A DNA stretch of 64,000 nt. Origin: Ignavibacteria bacterium (GTDB taxonomy: Bacteria > Bacteroidota > Ignavibacteria > Tepidaquicellales > OLB5). The first letter of the stretch is position 1. Each line of letters begins with the position of its first letter. The notes below the pieces were generated by a model, which saw nothing but the letters and a program-made list of their open reading frames with translations, had not been told where the DNA came from and made no database searches. The stretch is taken from contig JAFLBX010000002.1 of assembly GCA_017303675.1 (NCBI GenBank), forward strand, positions 186,001 to 250,000. Direction: 5' to 3'. Shown here piece by piece: positions 33,315 to 42,171 of this stretch. The translations under genes and the position numbers were made by a program.

Positions 33315-34459
33315 TAAATATGATATATTTTTTATTGATTTTCGTTAGATTTAATCTCAATTTTAGCTATTATTAACAAGAGTTTCAAGGCAGTTTATGT
33401 TAGTTTACAGCTGATAATTTATAGTTTATAGTTTGTTTGATTAAATGGTAATTCTATGGAATTATTGGATGGTTAAATAGTTAAACAGTTAATTTTTATA
33501 ATGGTTTCTGAATTTGAATTTTCTCACAATGAAAAAATAAAATTTTTTTTTACGGGTTTTGGGAGCAGTTTTGGCGAAAACAGCTTATTATTTGAAAGTG
33601 AAACTTTCTCAAAATGAATTTATTCATTTTGAAACAAGTTTCATTATGAATATTCATTTTGCAACTGTGTTGAAATTTCAAGGCTTTAGATTTTCTCATT
33701 ATGAATAATTCATTTTGGGAATAATTTGTTTTGAAAACTGTTGTTGAATTTGTTTATTTACCATAGCTTGTTATGTAATTTTAAACATTTCGCTCCTACG
33801 GAGCTCATCATTGGGGTTTATTCCATTCTACAAACATATCGCTCCTACGGAGCTCAACAATCGGGTTTTACCAATCTACAAACATATCGCTCCTACGGAG
33901 CTCAACAATCGGGTTTTACCAATCTACAAACATTTCGCTCCTACGGAGCTTGGTGTTAGGGCTATTAATCATTCCAGGTTAGCCTTTCTGCATTAAGAAA
34001 ATTGAACGATTAGAATTCCAGAAATTGGATAAAAATGAATGATTGACCGATTAGAATGCCAAATCCGTAACGGATTTGGCGTTATTCCAGCCGATGGGGT
34101 ATTTATATCTATTCGCTGGAAAGTTAGAATGCTTCGGTTCTGTGTAATTTTTAGGGTTTCTAATAATTCGGTTTACCGGTAGATTTTCTCTGCCTAAGGA
34201 TGCGCAATTATTTAAGTATTTCATGATTAAAGGGATTGGTTCATTATATGCAAAATGCATATATTGTAATATAATATATGCGTATGGCAAATGCAAGGGT
34301 AATGGTAATTTTTAGTTCGGATCAAATCAATTTTACGCTTGAATAATGCGATATTATATATTAATTTAAATCAGATAATTGTTAATAAAACCCGAATCCT
34401 TTGAGCTTACAGTGCAAAAATGAAACCGGCCAAACTGATACAAATCGATTTTTAGTATA
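33315..34459. other. 1.1-kb gene-free region with several repeat families
   Basis: No credible gene on either strand. From 33520 to 33720 there are AT-rich palindromes built on TCATTATGAATATTCATTTTG-like units. 33791-33951 holds a 48-bp tandem array. TGCCAAATCCG-TAA-CGGATTTGGCG (from about 34059) is a perfect hairpin. 34240-34300 contains AT-rich alternating sequence around TATATGC. The last 130 bases before 34460 show nothing recognisable. Confidence 0.7.
33791..33951. repeat. 48-bp tandem repeat array with GCTCC-TACG-GAGC hairpin
   Basis: CGCTCCTACGGAGCT recurs at 33791, 33840, 33888 and 33936, spacing 49, 48 and 48. The sequence between copies (AACAATCGGGTTTTACCAAT then CTACAAACATATCG) is also nearly identical, so the whole unit is repeated. 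Each unit contains the hairpin GCTCC-TAC-GGAGC. Confidence 0.85.
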
Positions 34460-35956
34460 ATGAACAATAAAACTGAAAAACGAACTATATTATTAAAGCC
34501 AAAAGCAATTAGCTTAGCTGTGGTGTTAATCTTTTTTAGCCAAATTGTGTTAGGTCAAGAAGTAGTTTGGCAGAAGACTGATCTCTATTCTAATTGGACA
34601 ACAGGAAATTCCATTAAACAAACGAGTGATGGAAATTACGTAATTGCCGGGAGAAGAGGGGGAAGCGGGTACTGGGGTTTCGTGGCAAAATTAAATAATA
34701 CAGGTGATACTCTGTGGGTAAGATATTTACCTGCAACTATAGGGATGACTTCTGTAATTGAAACTTCAACTGGTGATTTTGTTGCAGTGGGAGACAACCG
34801 ATTGGTTGTAAAATTGAGGCCAGATGGCAGCATAATCTGGATGAAGAATATACCAGAAACCGGATATAGCTTGTATTTCTATCACTTGATTGAAACGAAT
34901 GATATGAAAATCATTGCAGTTGGTAAATGTGAAACCGGCAGCCCCACTGTAAGATCAGGATATATGGTAAAAATTGATACTAATGGAAATAAATTGTGGT
35001 CAAAAATAATTAGACCGGGAAATACTCAAAGTACAATTTATCATCTAAAACAAGTTGCCGATGGAGGTTTCATACTAGCAGGTGGAATTACGATAATCAA
35101 TAATGTACAGCAACTATTGGTTAGAACAAACATTAATGGAGATACTTTATGGTCTAAATCATATGGAAGTACATTTAATGATCACAGTAATTCCGTTTTT
35201 CAAACGCCGGATTATGGTTTCTTAATAATTGGCACAATTTGGTACAACAATCAGTACATTAAGTTGTATTACACAAAAACAGATAGTTCCGGAAATTTAC
35301 AATGGTCAAAAATTTATGGCGATACAAATACATATTTTAATTTGAGGTCATCGGATTGTGCTGTTAGGGTAGAATATAATAACACTTATGTCATTACAGG
35401 AGTTAAATCCACTGAAGCGTTTTTATTGGCAATAGACCCTTTAGGCAATAAAGTTTGGGAAAAAACCTACCCGCTAGATACACTTGAAATTTCAGGATCA
35501 TCTGTAGACTTATGCAATGATAGTTCCTATATTGTCAGTGGAGACGCTTTTAATTTCCCGCCACTTGAACTGGATGCGCAATTTCTTTATGTTTTAAAGA
35601 CTACCAAAGCAGATCCTATTGGAATACAGCATACTGGAACTGAAATCCCCAAAAAGTTTCAACTTCACCAAAACTATCCAAATCCTTTCAATCCTACTAC
35701 AACTATACGTTATGATATTCCCCTCTGGAGAGGGGTGTCCGAAGGACGGGGTGTGTTTATATCAATAAAGATATATGATCTGCTTTGCAGAGAGGTATTC
35801 AGTGTTAGCGAATACAAACAAGCCGGAAGTTATGAGATGATGTTTGACGGAAGTAATTTGGCGAGCGGGCTTTATTTTTATAGCCTTGAAGCAAGTCCTT
35901 CGACAGGCTCAGGACGAGGATACTTTGAAACCAAGAAGATGGTTTTGATAAAATGA
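34460..35956 (+). CDS. T9SS cargo protein with two repeat-derived insertions in its sorting domain
   Basis: A 498-residue protein with a signal peptide (about residues 12-34, ending IVLGQ) and a propeller-like body of outer-membrane PQQ/delta-60-type repeats (KQTSDGNYVIAGRRGGSGYW, VADGGFILAGGI, TPDYGFLIIGTI). The C-terminal T9SS domain (from about 398; LHQNYPNPFNPTTTIRYDIP) ends FETKKMVLIK. Two stretches in that domain, LWRGVSEGRGVF and SPSTGSGRGY, have no counterpart in the window's other tails. They are encoded by DNA (35720-35756, 35896-35919) matching intergenic repeats at 54575 and 48669. The frame is kept in both. The codon use is more AT-rich than that of the neighbours. Confidence 0.88.
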   Translation: MNNKTEKRTILLKPKAISLAVVLIFFSQIVLGQEVVWQKTDLYSNWTTGNSIKQTSDGNYVIAGRRGGSGYWGFVAKLNNTGDTLWVRYLPATIGMTSVIETSTGDFVAVGDNRLVVKLRPDGSIIWMKNIPETGYSLYFYHLIETNDMKIIAVGKCETGSPTVRSGYMVKIDTNGNKLWSKIIRPGNTQSTIYHLKQVADGGFILAGGITIINNVQQLLVRTNINGDTLWSKSYGSTFNDHSNSVFQTPDYGFLIIGTIWYNNQYIKLYYTKTDSSGNLQWSKIYGDTNTYFNLRSSDCAVRVEYNNTYVITGVKSTEAFLLAIDPLGNKVWEKTYPLDTLEISGSSVDLCNDSSYIVSGDAFNFPPLELDAQFLYVLKTTKADPIGIQHTGTEIPKKFQLHQNYPNPFNPTTTIRYDIPLWRGVSEGRGVFISIKIYDLLCREVFSVSEYKQAGSYEMMFDGSNLASGLYFYSLEASPSTGSGRGYFETKKMVLIK

Positions 35957-36480
35957 TCCCGCCAGGGCGGATCTGCGAAATTGCCAAAAGCATTTTCCTG
36001 AAAATGAAGTTTAGAATCGTTTATAACCCTGCAGGCTCTTGGAGACCCGGCAGGTTTTGCTTTTGTGGCACTACTCTCTTTCCCAAAATCTTGTCGTGCT
36101 GAGCGGAGTCGAAGCACATGGATTTCAGCCCTTCGACTCCTCTAAGGCGACATCTATTTTTTATAGTCGAGCCACTATCAAAGCCAGTCCATAGGCTTTC
36201 AGGGCTCGTTATTAATTTTATGTTAATCATAATTACAAACCCTAAAAGGGTTCGGCTACGGTTTATTTTGAAGACCTGGCAGGTTTTGCTTTTTGTAGTC
36301 GAGCCACTGTCTAAGCCAGTCCATAGGCTTTCAGGGCTTGAATCAATTTAATCCTTTCCGTGCCTCGCACATTATGGCAGGCGTGAAAATAATGAAATTC
36401 GTGAAATTCGCTAAATTCGCGAAATTAGTGGTTAGGCTTTTGCGTTTAAATCATTCTTTGATCAAAAATTACATATTAGC
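35957..36480. repeat. Repeat-rich intergenic region
   Basis: A gene-free region with GATCCCGCCAGGGCGGATC (35957-35975), TCGTGCTGAGCGGAGTCGAA (from about 36094), and two copies of a longer palindrome: TAGTCGAGCCACTATCAAAG... ending GGCTTTCAGGGCTCG (36163-36208), and the close copy at 36296-36340. Both are versions of the simple GAGCCCTTTCAGGGCTCG hairpin with about 22 bases inserted in its loop. GAAATTCGTGAAATTCGCTA (about 36391) is a short tandem repeat. Confidence 0.7.
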
Positions 36481-36510
36481 GCTTATATAGATTTTAAATT
36501 TTAAAATTGT

Positions 36511-36518
36511 TATATTTG
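36511..36518 (+). promoter_or_regulatory. -7 promoter box of rpsU
   Basis: TATATTTG, 36 bases upstream of the rpsU start, matches TAnnTTTG. The -33 element is unclear. Confidence 0.5.
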
Positions 36519-36553
36519 TAAGCTAAAATCCATAATAAAGGGGTGAAAAAAAT

Positions 36554-36754
36554 TTGATCAAAGTAACACTTCAGGAAAACGAATCTATAGATAAAGTCTT
36601 AAAAAGATTCAAAAAGAAGTATGAAAAAGCCGGCGTTTTAAAAGAAGTACGTAAAAGAGGCTTTTTTGTAAAGCCTTCAATAAAAAAACGCATGAAAAAG
36701 GCTAAAGCAATAAGAAGAAATAAAAGAACTCTGGCGGAAGAAACTGCGGCTTAA
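36554..36754 (+). CDS. rpsU: 30S ribosomal protein S21
   Basis: A 66-residue basic protein: IKVTLQENESIDKVLKRFKK, YEKAGVLKEVRKRGFFVKPS, and a Lys/Arg-rich tail, matching S21. It binds the small ribosomal subunit near the anti-Shine-Dalgarno region. The start codon is TTG 36554, with AAAGGGGTG 10-17 bases upstream; no ATG is available. It is monocistronic with a terminator. Confidence 0.95.
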   Translation: MIKVTLQENESIDKVLKRFKKKYEKAGVLKEVRKRGFFVKPSIKKRMKKAKAIRRNKRTLAEETAA

Positions 36755-36780
36755 TACCGGTTTTAAAGCTAATAGATTTT

Positions 36781-36816
36781 CCCATCCATAACAGCAATAA
36801 AGGATGGGTTTTTTAT
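36781..36816 (+). terminator. Rho-independent terminator of rpsU
   Basis: CCCATCC and GGATGGG arms followed by TTTTTT, 27 bases after the stop. Confidence 0.9.
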
Positions 36817-36845
36817 TATAGTTTTAGGTTATCCGGCTGAAAATT

Positions 36846-36869
36846 GTTGTTGGTGAAAACACCAACAAC
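36846..36869. repeat. Perfect inverted repeat upstream of hpt
   Basis: GTTGTTGGTG and CACCAACAAC are separated by AAAA: a 10-bp stem with a four-base loop and no T tail, 87 bases before the hpt start. It could be an operator or an mRNA hairpin. Confidence 0.6.
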
Positions 36870-36955
36870 TGCTATCATGAAAGATAACAGCAAAAAGACG
36901 GGTTTTTATTATCTTCACTTTTGAAACTGCTAATCATTAATTGTTGTTCTAACAT

Positions 36956-37549
36956 TTGAAATTACAGCAAAAAAGTACAGGGGAGGCAAACAGTTCACAA
37001 AACAATTCCCAAACTTCAGAAAGTACATCAGCAGGCAATTTAAAGCCGTTCATTTCGTCTGAAGAGATACAGAAGCGTTTAAAAGAGCTTGCCGGAAAAA
37101 TAAGCAGTGATTATCAAGGCAGGATCCCTGTGTTCATTGGTGTGCTTAACGGTTCTTTTATTTTTATCAGCGATCTTGTAAGGGAAGTAACACTTGATGT
37201 TGAAATTGACTTCCTGAAGCTTTCAAGCTACGGCGACAGCAAAATATCTTCAGGTGAAGTTAAGCTGCTTAAAGACCTTAACTGCCAGATAGAAGGAAGG
37301 GATATAATAATCGTTGAAGATATCATTGATTCGGGACTTTCGATAAAATATATTCGCGACCTTGTGCTTTCGCACAACCCGAATTCACTCGAGTTCTGCG
37401 CCCTGCTGATAAAAAAAGGCCTGAGCAACTTATCATTTGAAATAAAATACACGGGATTTGAAATTGAAAATAAATTTGTAGTTGGCTACGGACTCGATTA
37501 CGCGCAGAAGTACAGGAATTTGAAAGAGATATGTATATTAGATTCATAA
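36956..37549 (+). CDS. hpt: Hypoxanthine phosphoribosyltransferase
   Basis: A 197-residue type I PRTase. IPVFIGVLNGSFIFISDLVR, the PRPP-binding loop RDIIIVEDIIDSGLSIKYIR and FVVGYGLDYAQKYRNLKEIC are diagnostic of hypoxanthine-guanine PRTases. It salvages purine bases using PRPP. The first roughly 30 residues (Ser/Gln/Asn-rich) extend beyond the usual N-terminus. The only start codon in the open frame is TTG 36956, immediately after an in-frame stop. A strong ribosome-binding-like AGGGGAGG lies downstream (36978-36985) inside this extension, with no start codon after it. An 18-bp tandem repeat begins at its stop codon. Confidence 0.92.
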   Translation: MKLQQKSTGEANSSQNNSQTSESTSAGNLKPFISSEEIQKRLKELAGKISSDYQGRIPVFIGVLNGSFIFISDLVREVTLDVEIDFLKLSSYGDSKISSGEVKLLKDLNCQIEGRDIIIVEDIIDSGLSIKYIRDLVLSHNPNSLEFCALLIKKGLSNLSFEIKYTGFEIENKFVVGYGLDYAQKYRNLKEICILDS

Positions 37550-37599
37550 CCTTGATTACCATGATAACCTTGATTACCATGATAACCTTGATTACCATG
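37546..37599. repeat. 18-bp tandem repeat, three copies
   Basis: ATAACCTTGATTACCATG occurs at 37546, 37564 and 37582 with no change. The first copy includes the hpt stop codon. It lies between hpt and ftsH. Confidence 0.95.
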
Positions 37600-37674
37600 A
37601 TTAAAGGATTAGCTTGATTTAAGATTAACAGATCAACAGATTAACAAAAATTTAGTTTAAAGAAAAAATAATAG

Positions 37675-39723
37675 ATGTCAGAAGATTTTTCAAATAACGG
37701 TTCAAACCAGAAGCCTCCTAAAAAAAGGCGGAACGAAGAGTTCAACTGGAACAGGGTATTTAAAGTGGTTCTTGGGTGGAGCGCGATACTTTTCGGCTTT
37801 TTCCTGATTATGATATGGTCAAAATCAGGTGATGGCGGAGAAGTAGAAATAGGCTTTGACCAGTACCAGAAGCTCCTTGCCGAAGACAAGATAAAAGAAG
37901 CTGTCGTAAAAAAGCTTGATAACACATTCACATTTCACGGCGTATTAAAACAGGCTGAGCCTTTGAATGTTGGCAGCCGCCAGGTATCAGCAGATAAGTT
38001 CACAGTGCTTTTGCCATACACCAATATTGATGACGCAGTTATCAAAACATGGAACGATAAGCAGATAGCATTCCGCATAGAAAAGGAAGATACAAGCTGG
38101 ATAGGTCCATTGATAGGCGCATTGCCGTGGATACTTATTATCGTATTCTGGATTATTATAATGCGCAGGATGCAGGGGCAGGGCGGCGGAACCAAGGGAA
38201 TATTCTCCTTCGGTAAATCCAAAGCCAAGATGCTAACCGAAAATCAGCTTCGCGTTACATTTAAAGATGTTGCCGGCGCTGATGAAGCAAAGTATGAGCT
38301 TGAAGAAATTATTGAGTTTTTAAGAGAGCCTTCAAAGTTCCAGAGGCTTGGCGGCAAGATTCCAAGAGGCGTTTTACTGCTTGGACCTCCGGGAACAGGC
38401 AAGACACTCCTTGCAAGAGCAGTTGCAGGCGAAGCCGGCGTGCCGTTTTTCAGTATTTCAGGAGCTGATTTTGTTGAGATGTTCGTTGGTGTTGGGGCAT
38501 CAAGAGTACGTGACCTTTTTGAAAAAGGCAAGAAGAACGCGCCGTGTATAATTTTTATTGATGAAATTGATGCTGTCGGCAGGCACCGCGGTGCGGGTCT
38601 CGGCGGCGGACATGATGAACGTGAGCAGACCTTGAACCAGTTACTTGTTGAAATGGATGGCTTTGAACAGAATGCGGGTGTAATAATTATAGCCGCAACA
38701 AACAGGCCTGATGTACTTGACCCGGCTCTTTTAAGGCCCGGCAGGTTTGACAGACAGGTTGTTGTTGACAGACCCGATGTAAAAGGCCGTGAAGGAATAT
38801 TTAAAGTTCACGCAAGAAATATTCCTCTTGATAAAGGTGTTAAGCTGGATATTCTTGCAAGAGGCACACCTGGGCTATCCGGAGCGGATATAGCAAATCT
38901 AGTAAATGAAGCTGCACTACTTGCTGCACGCAAGAACCAGAATGTTGTGACCATGGCTGATTTTGAAGAAGCCAAAGATAAAGTTCTGATGGGGCTTGAA
39001 AGAAAAAGCATGCTGATATCTGAAGATGAGAAAAAGACTACGGCTTATCATGAGATAGGACATGTACTTGTAGCTAAAATGATCCCCGGAACCGACCCAA
39101 TACATAAAGTAACAATTATTCCGAGAGGAAGAGCTTTGGGTGTTACAGCATATCTTCCTATTGATGAAAAGCATACTCATTCAAGAGAGTATATTGAAGG
39201 CAGAATCGCTATGATGTTCGGCGGCAGGGCAGCCGAAAAGATAATTTTTAATCAGCTTACTACAGGCGCGAGTAACGATATTGAACGAGCCAGTAAGTTA
39301 GCCAGAATGATGGTTTGTGACTGGGGAATGAGTGATAAGTTAGGACCGGTAAACTATGGTAAAAAGGAAGAGGAAATATTTTTAGGTAGAGAAATTGCGC
39401 AGCACAGGGATTATAGTGAACATACCGCAATTACTATTGATGAAGAAGTTATGAAGATCATTAAGACGCAAATGGAAAGAGCTGAAAAAATTCTGAGTGA
39501 TAATGTTGATATGCTGCATAAACTTTCCTTGGCATTATTGGAGCGTGAAATACTTGATAATGAGGAAATTGATAAGATCATGCGCGGTGAAGCGCTGCCG
39601 CCGTATGAGAAGATAAAGGTGAACGGCGATACGGCCGCACTGAACGGTGTGAACGGTAAAACTGAAAATACCGGATCTGAGATCAAAGCTGATGATGATA
39701 AATCAACAGATAAAAAAGATTAA
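37675..39723 (+). CDS. ftsH: ATP-dependent zinc metalloprotease FtsH
   Basis: A 682-residue membrane protease. There are two membrane helices (about residues 32-50 and 142-161) around a periplasmic segment. The AAA domain has Walker A GPPGTGKT (about 238-245), Walker [12 protein letters not shown] (about 298-308) and the second region of homology ([20 protein letters not shown]). The protease domain has zinc motif HEIGH (about 459-463; most FtsH have HEAGH). It degrades misfolded membrane and regulatory proteins. ATG 37675; the ribosome-binding site is weak. A terminator follows at 39752. The C-terminal tail is acidic and low-complexity. Confidence 0.97.
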   Translation: MSEDFSNNGSNQKPPKKRRNEEFNWNRVFKVVLGWSAILFGFFLIMIWSKSGDGGEVEIGFDQYQKLLAEDKIKEAVVKKLDNTFTFHGVLKQAEPLNVGSRQVSADKFTVLLPYTNIDDAVIKTWNDKQIAFRIEKEDTSWIGPLIGALPWILIIVFWIIIMRRMQGQGGGTKGIFSFGKSKAKMLTENQLRVTFKDVAGADEAKYELEEIIEFLREPSKFQRLGGKIPRGVLLLGPPGTGKTLLARAVAGEAGVPFFSISGADFVEMFVGVGASRVRDLFEKGKKNAPCIIFIDEIDAVGRHRGAGLGGGHDEREQTLNQLLVEMDGFEQNAGVIIIAATNRPDVLDPALLRPGRFDRQVVVDRPDVKGREGIFKVHARNIPLDKGVKLDILARGTPGLSGADIANLVNEAALLAARKNQNVVTMADFEEAKDKVLMGLERKSMLISEDEKKTTAYHEIGHVLVAKMIPGTDPIHKVTIIPRGRALGVTAYLPIDEKHTHSREYIEGRIAMMFGGRAAEKIIFNQLTTGASNDIERASKLARMMVCDWGMSDKLGPVNYGKKEEEIFLGREIAQHRDYSEHTAITIDEEVMKIIKTQMERAEKILSDNVDMLHKLSLALLEREILDNEEIDKIMRGEALPPYEKIKVNGDTAALNGVNGKTENTGSEIKADDDKSTDKKD

Positions 39724-39751
39724 AATTACAATTAAATAATTTTTACAAAAT

Positions 39752-39790
39752 GCCTGCCTGGCAATTTAATTACAGGCAGGCTTTATTTTT
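39752..39790 (+). terminator. Rho-independent terminator of ftsH
   Basis: GCCTGCCTG and CAGGCAGGC arms followed by TTTATTTTT. Confidence 0.85.
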
Positions 39791-39848
39791 GGGATTGAGA
39801 GATTCACATGCAAATAGTGTACTAGTTTAAATCGGGAATTCATAAATG

Positions 39849-39889
39849 ACCCTCACCCCCTAACCCCTCTCCCAAAGGGAGAGGGGAGA
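39849..39889. repeat. CCCTCTCCC-AAA-GGGAGAGGG palindromic repeat
   Basis: CCCTCACCCCCTAACCCCTC followed by TCCCAAAGGGAGAGGGGAG: a hairpin of 9 bp (CCCTCTCCC/GGGAGAGGG), upstream of the dolichol-kinase-like gene. Confidence 0.7.
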
Positions 39890-39968
39890 GAACATTTTAG
39901 AATTTGGCTTAACTTTCAACCGTAATAAAATATGAAAAATTAACGGCACTAATGTTTAATTTTATAGA

Positions 39969-40625
39969 TTGCAGAAAGAATACATAAATACAAATTCCAC
40001 AACGCCGTTTCACGGCGAAATATACCGCAAGCTGATACATTACTCTTCAGCATCGATATCTATTGGCTATTTGTTCATTGAAAAAGAGATCGTGCTGCTG
40101 GTGCTTGCTATACTGCTTGTGTTAATGTTTATTGTTGAGCTGGTAAAATATAAAAGCAATTTTATTTATGACCTTTACCTGAAGAATTTTAAACATATGC
40201 TCCGCGAGCATGAGTATGACAGGAACCGCTTCCGCATAAACGGCGCATCGTGGGTGATATTTGCCGCGATATTCTGCATAATACTATTCCCGAAGCTGAT
40301 TGCTGTAACGGGTCTGCTGATGCTTTCATTCGCTGACAGCACCTCTGCTCTGGCAGGCAGGCTTTTCGGGAAGAAACAGTATGCACCTAACAGGTCATAC
40401 GTTGGTACAATTACATTTTTTGTTGTTGGGCTGTTTATAATGTTCCTTGCGCCGAAATATTTTTATACGGTTACTGAATATACAATTGTACTTATTGCAG
40501 TAATTGTAACAACAGTGGCAGACGGTCTTAGCCTGCCGGTTGATGATAATTTTACAATCCCCGTGACATGCTGCAGTGTAATGTACCTGCTGTATGTTAT
40601 TTTTTATCCGGGGATAGTGTTTTAA
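39969..40625 (+). CDS. Dolichol/polyprenol kinase-like membrane protein
   Basis: A 218-residue protein with about six or seven membrane segments. RKLIHYSSASISIGYLFIEK near the N-terminus and FADSTSALAGRLFGKKQYAP then SYVGTITFFVVGLFIM and TTVADGLSLPVDDNFTIPVT resemble the SEC59/phytol-kinase/CDP-archaeol-synthase-like family, whose conserved D-x-x-A-x-x-x-G-x-x-x-G motif is visible. It likely phosphorylates an isoprenoid or related lipid alcohol in the membrane using a nucleotide. The start is TTG 39969. It is probably monocistronic, bordered by repeats on both sides. Confidence 0.8.
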   Translation: MQKEYINTNSTTPFHGEIYRKLIHYSSASISIGYLFIEKEIVLLVLAILLVLMFIVELVKYKSNFIYDLYLKNFKHMLREHEYDRNRFRINGASWVIFAAIFCIILFPKLIAVTGLLMLSFADSTSALAGRLFGKKQYAPNRSYVGTITFFVVGLFIMFLAPKYFYTVTEYTIVLIAVIVTTVADGLSLPVDDNFTIPVTCCSVMYLLYVIFYPGIVF

Positions 40626-40649
40626 TTTACAAAATAGATTTTCAATTTT

Positions 40650-40813
40650 AAACCGTTAAAACGGTTTTTGAAAAAGATCAATATCTTTAACCCACGGATA
40701 AATCCGTGGGCTATGTTGGATTAATTTTTGTTGAAACAAAGATTTCATTTAGCCCACGACTTTAGTCGTGGGACAAATTGATTCAAGTTATTTTGAAACC
40801 GTTTTAACGGTTT
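40650..40813. repeat. Nested palindromic element of four hairpins
   Basis: The outer pair AAACCGTTAAAACGGTTT (40650-40667) and AAACCGTTTTAACGGTTT (40796-40813) are each palindromes. The inner pair CCCACGGATAAATCCGTGGG (40691-40710) and CCCACGACTTTAGTCGTGGG (40753-40772) are each hairpins. It fills the gap between the dolichol-kinase-like gene and ychF. Confidence 0.8.
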
Positions 40814-40849
40814 CCACCAAGTATAAAAGAAACCAAATAAAGGAAACTA

Positions 40850-41962
40850 ATGGGCTTAAAATGCGGTATCGTAGGATTACCGAACGTAGGTAAATCAACC
40901 CTGTTCAATTGCTTAACTTCATCCCAGCAGGCAGAAGCTGCCAATTATCCGTTCTGCACAATAGAACCTAACATCGGTGTTGTAACCGTACCTGATAAGC
41001 GTGTTGATGAGCTGGTAAAGCTGTACAACTCCAAAAAAATTGTAAAAACGGTAATTGAGTTCGTTGATATAGCGGGACTCGTTGCAGGCGCATCAAAAGG
41101 CGAGGGGCTTGGCAACAAATTCCTTTCGCACATCCGTGAAGTTGACGCAATTGTTCACATTGTGCGCTGCTTCGAAAATGAAAATGTCATTCACGTTAAC
41201 AACAAGGTTGACCCTAAGGCTGATATTGAGATAATAGAGACAGAGCTTATCTTAAAGGATATTGAAACAATTGAGGCAAAGATACAGAAGACTGAAAAAG
41301 GGCTTAAGACCGGCGATAAGAAGATAAAGGATGAATATGCAAGCTACATTGAGCTGAAAAAACATCTTGAATCAGGCAGGCTTGCAAAGTATTACATCAA
41401 TGAATACAAAAAAACGCATTCGCCTGATGACTACAAACATCTGCATGAGCTGAACCTGTTAACCGATAAACATGTGCTGTATGTTGCCAACGTTGATGAT
41501 AAAAATATAGGAGGCAATGAGTACTCTAAGATAGTACAGGAAATAGCGCAAAAGGAAGGTGAAGAAGCTATAGTTCTTTCGGTAGGTATTGAATCTGAAA
41601 TATCACAGCTTGAGCCTGATGAGAAGACTGAGTTCTTAAAAGAGCTTGGTATTGAAGAAGCAGGACTTGATAAGCTGATACATACAGCATATCATTTACT
41701 GGGACTTAAAACATTTTTCACAGCAGGCGAAAAGGAAGTACATGCATGGACCTTTGTGCAGGGCACAAAGGCGCCGCAGGCGGCGGGTATTATTCACACA
41801 GATTTTGAGCACGGTTTCATACGCGCTGAAATTATGAGCTATGACGACCTTGTAAAGCTTGGCAGCGAGCATGCAGTTAAGGAAAAAGGTCTTATGCGTG
41901 TTGAAGGCAAGGAATACGAAGTGAAAGATGGTGACGTTGTGTACTTCAGGTTTAATGTGTAA
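40850..41962 (+). CDS. ychF: YchF/Ola1-type P-loop NTPase
   Basis: A 370-residue OBG-family NTPase. The G1 motif is GIVGLPNVGKSTLFNCLTSS, the G3 region is FVDIAGLVAGASKGEGLG, and HIREVDAIVHIVRCFENENV follows. The G4 region is LYVANVDDKN instead of NKxD, as expected for ATP-preferring YchF. A coiled-coil insert (about 130-195) and the C-terminal TGS-like domain (about 285-368; TFFTAGEKEVHAWTFVQGTK) are present. It associates with ribosomes and affects stress responses. AAAGGAAA before ATG 40850; terminator at 41981. Confidence 0.97.
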   Translation: MGLKCGIVGLPNVGKSTLFNCLTSSQQAEAANYPFCTIEPNIGVVTVPDKRVDELVKLYNSKKIVKTVIEFVDIAGLVAGASKGEGLGNKFLSHIREVDAIVHIVRCFENENVIHVNNKVDPKADIEIIETELILKDIETIEAKIQKTEKGLKTGDKKIKDEYASYIELKKHLESGRLAKYYINEYKKTHSPDDYKHLHELNLLTDKHVLYVANVDDKNIGGNEYSKIVQEIAQKEGEEAIVLSVGIESEISQLEPDEKTEFLKELGIEEAGLDKLIHTAYHLLGLKTFFTAGEKEVHAWTFVQGTKAPQAAGIIHTDFEHGFIRAEIMSYDDLVKLGSEHAVKEKGLMRVEGKEYEVKDGDVVYFRFNV

Positions 41963-41980
41963 TGCTTAAAGGAGTTAATA

Positions 41981-42009
41981 AAAGGGCGCATTTTTATGCG
42001 CCTTTTTTG
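41981..42009 (+). terminator. Rho-independent terminator of ychF
   Basis: AAAGGGCGCAT-TTTT-ATGCGCC followed by TTTTTT, 18 bases after the stop. Confidence 0.9.
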
Positions 42010-42171
42010 TTGTCACAGCTTGTGTTTAAAATAGTCAAACTAACAGAACCCGCAAAACGGAAATTTTGTTTGTAATGTTAGAATTAATAATTTCCGGTTT
42101 TTCATTTGAATTTTCACTTTAATTATATTAATTTAAGAAAAATTCAAAAAATCTCATAAAATCATACCAAA

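Noticed and set aside
33791-33951. Possible CRISPR array (regular repeats with about 48-base period)
   Set aside because: The sequence between the hairpins is nearly the same in every unit, so there are no unique spacers, and no cas gene is nearby.
33741-33996. Short frames reading HIAPTELNNRVLPIYK repeatedly
   Set aside because: They translate the 48-bp tandem repeat and have no start signal or conservation.
36978-36985. AGGGGAGG as the true ribosome-binding site of hpt
   Set aside because: No ATG, GTG or TTG follows at suitable distance in frame, so it could not be used to move the start; kept only as an oddity.
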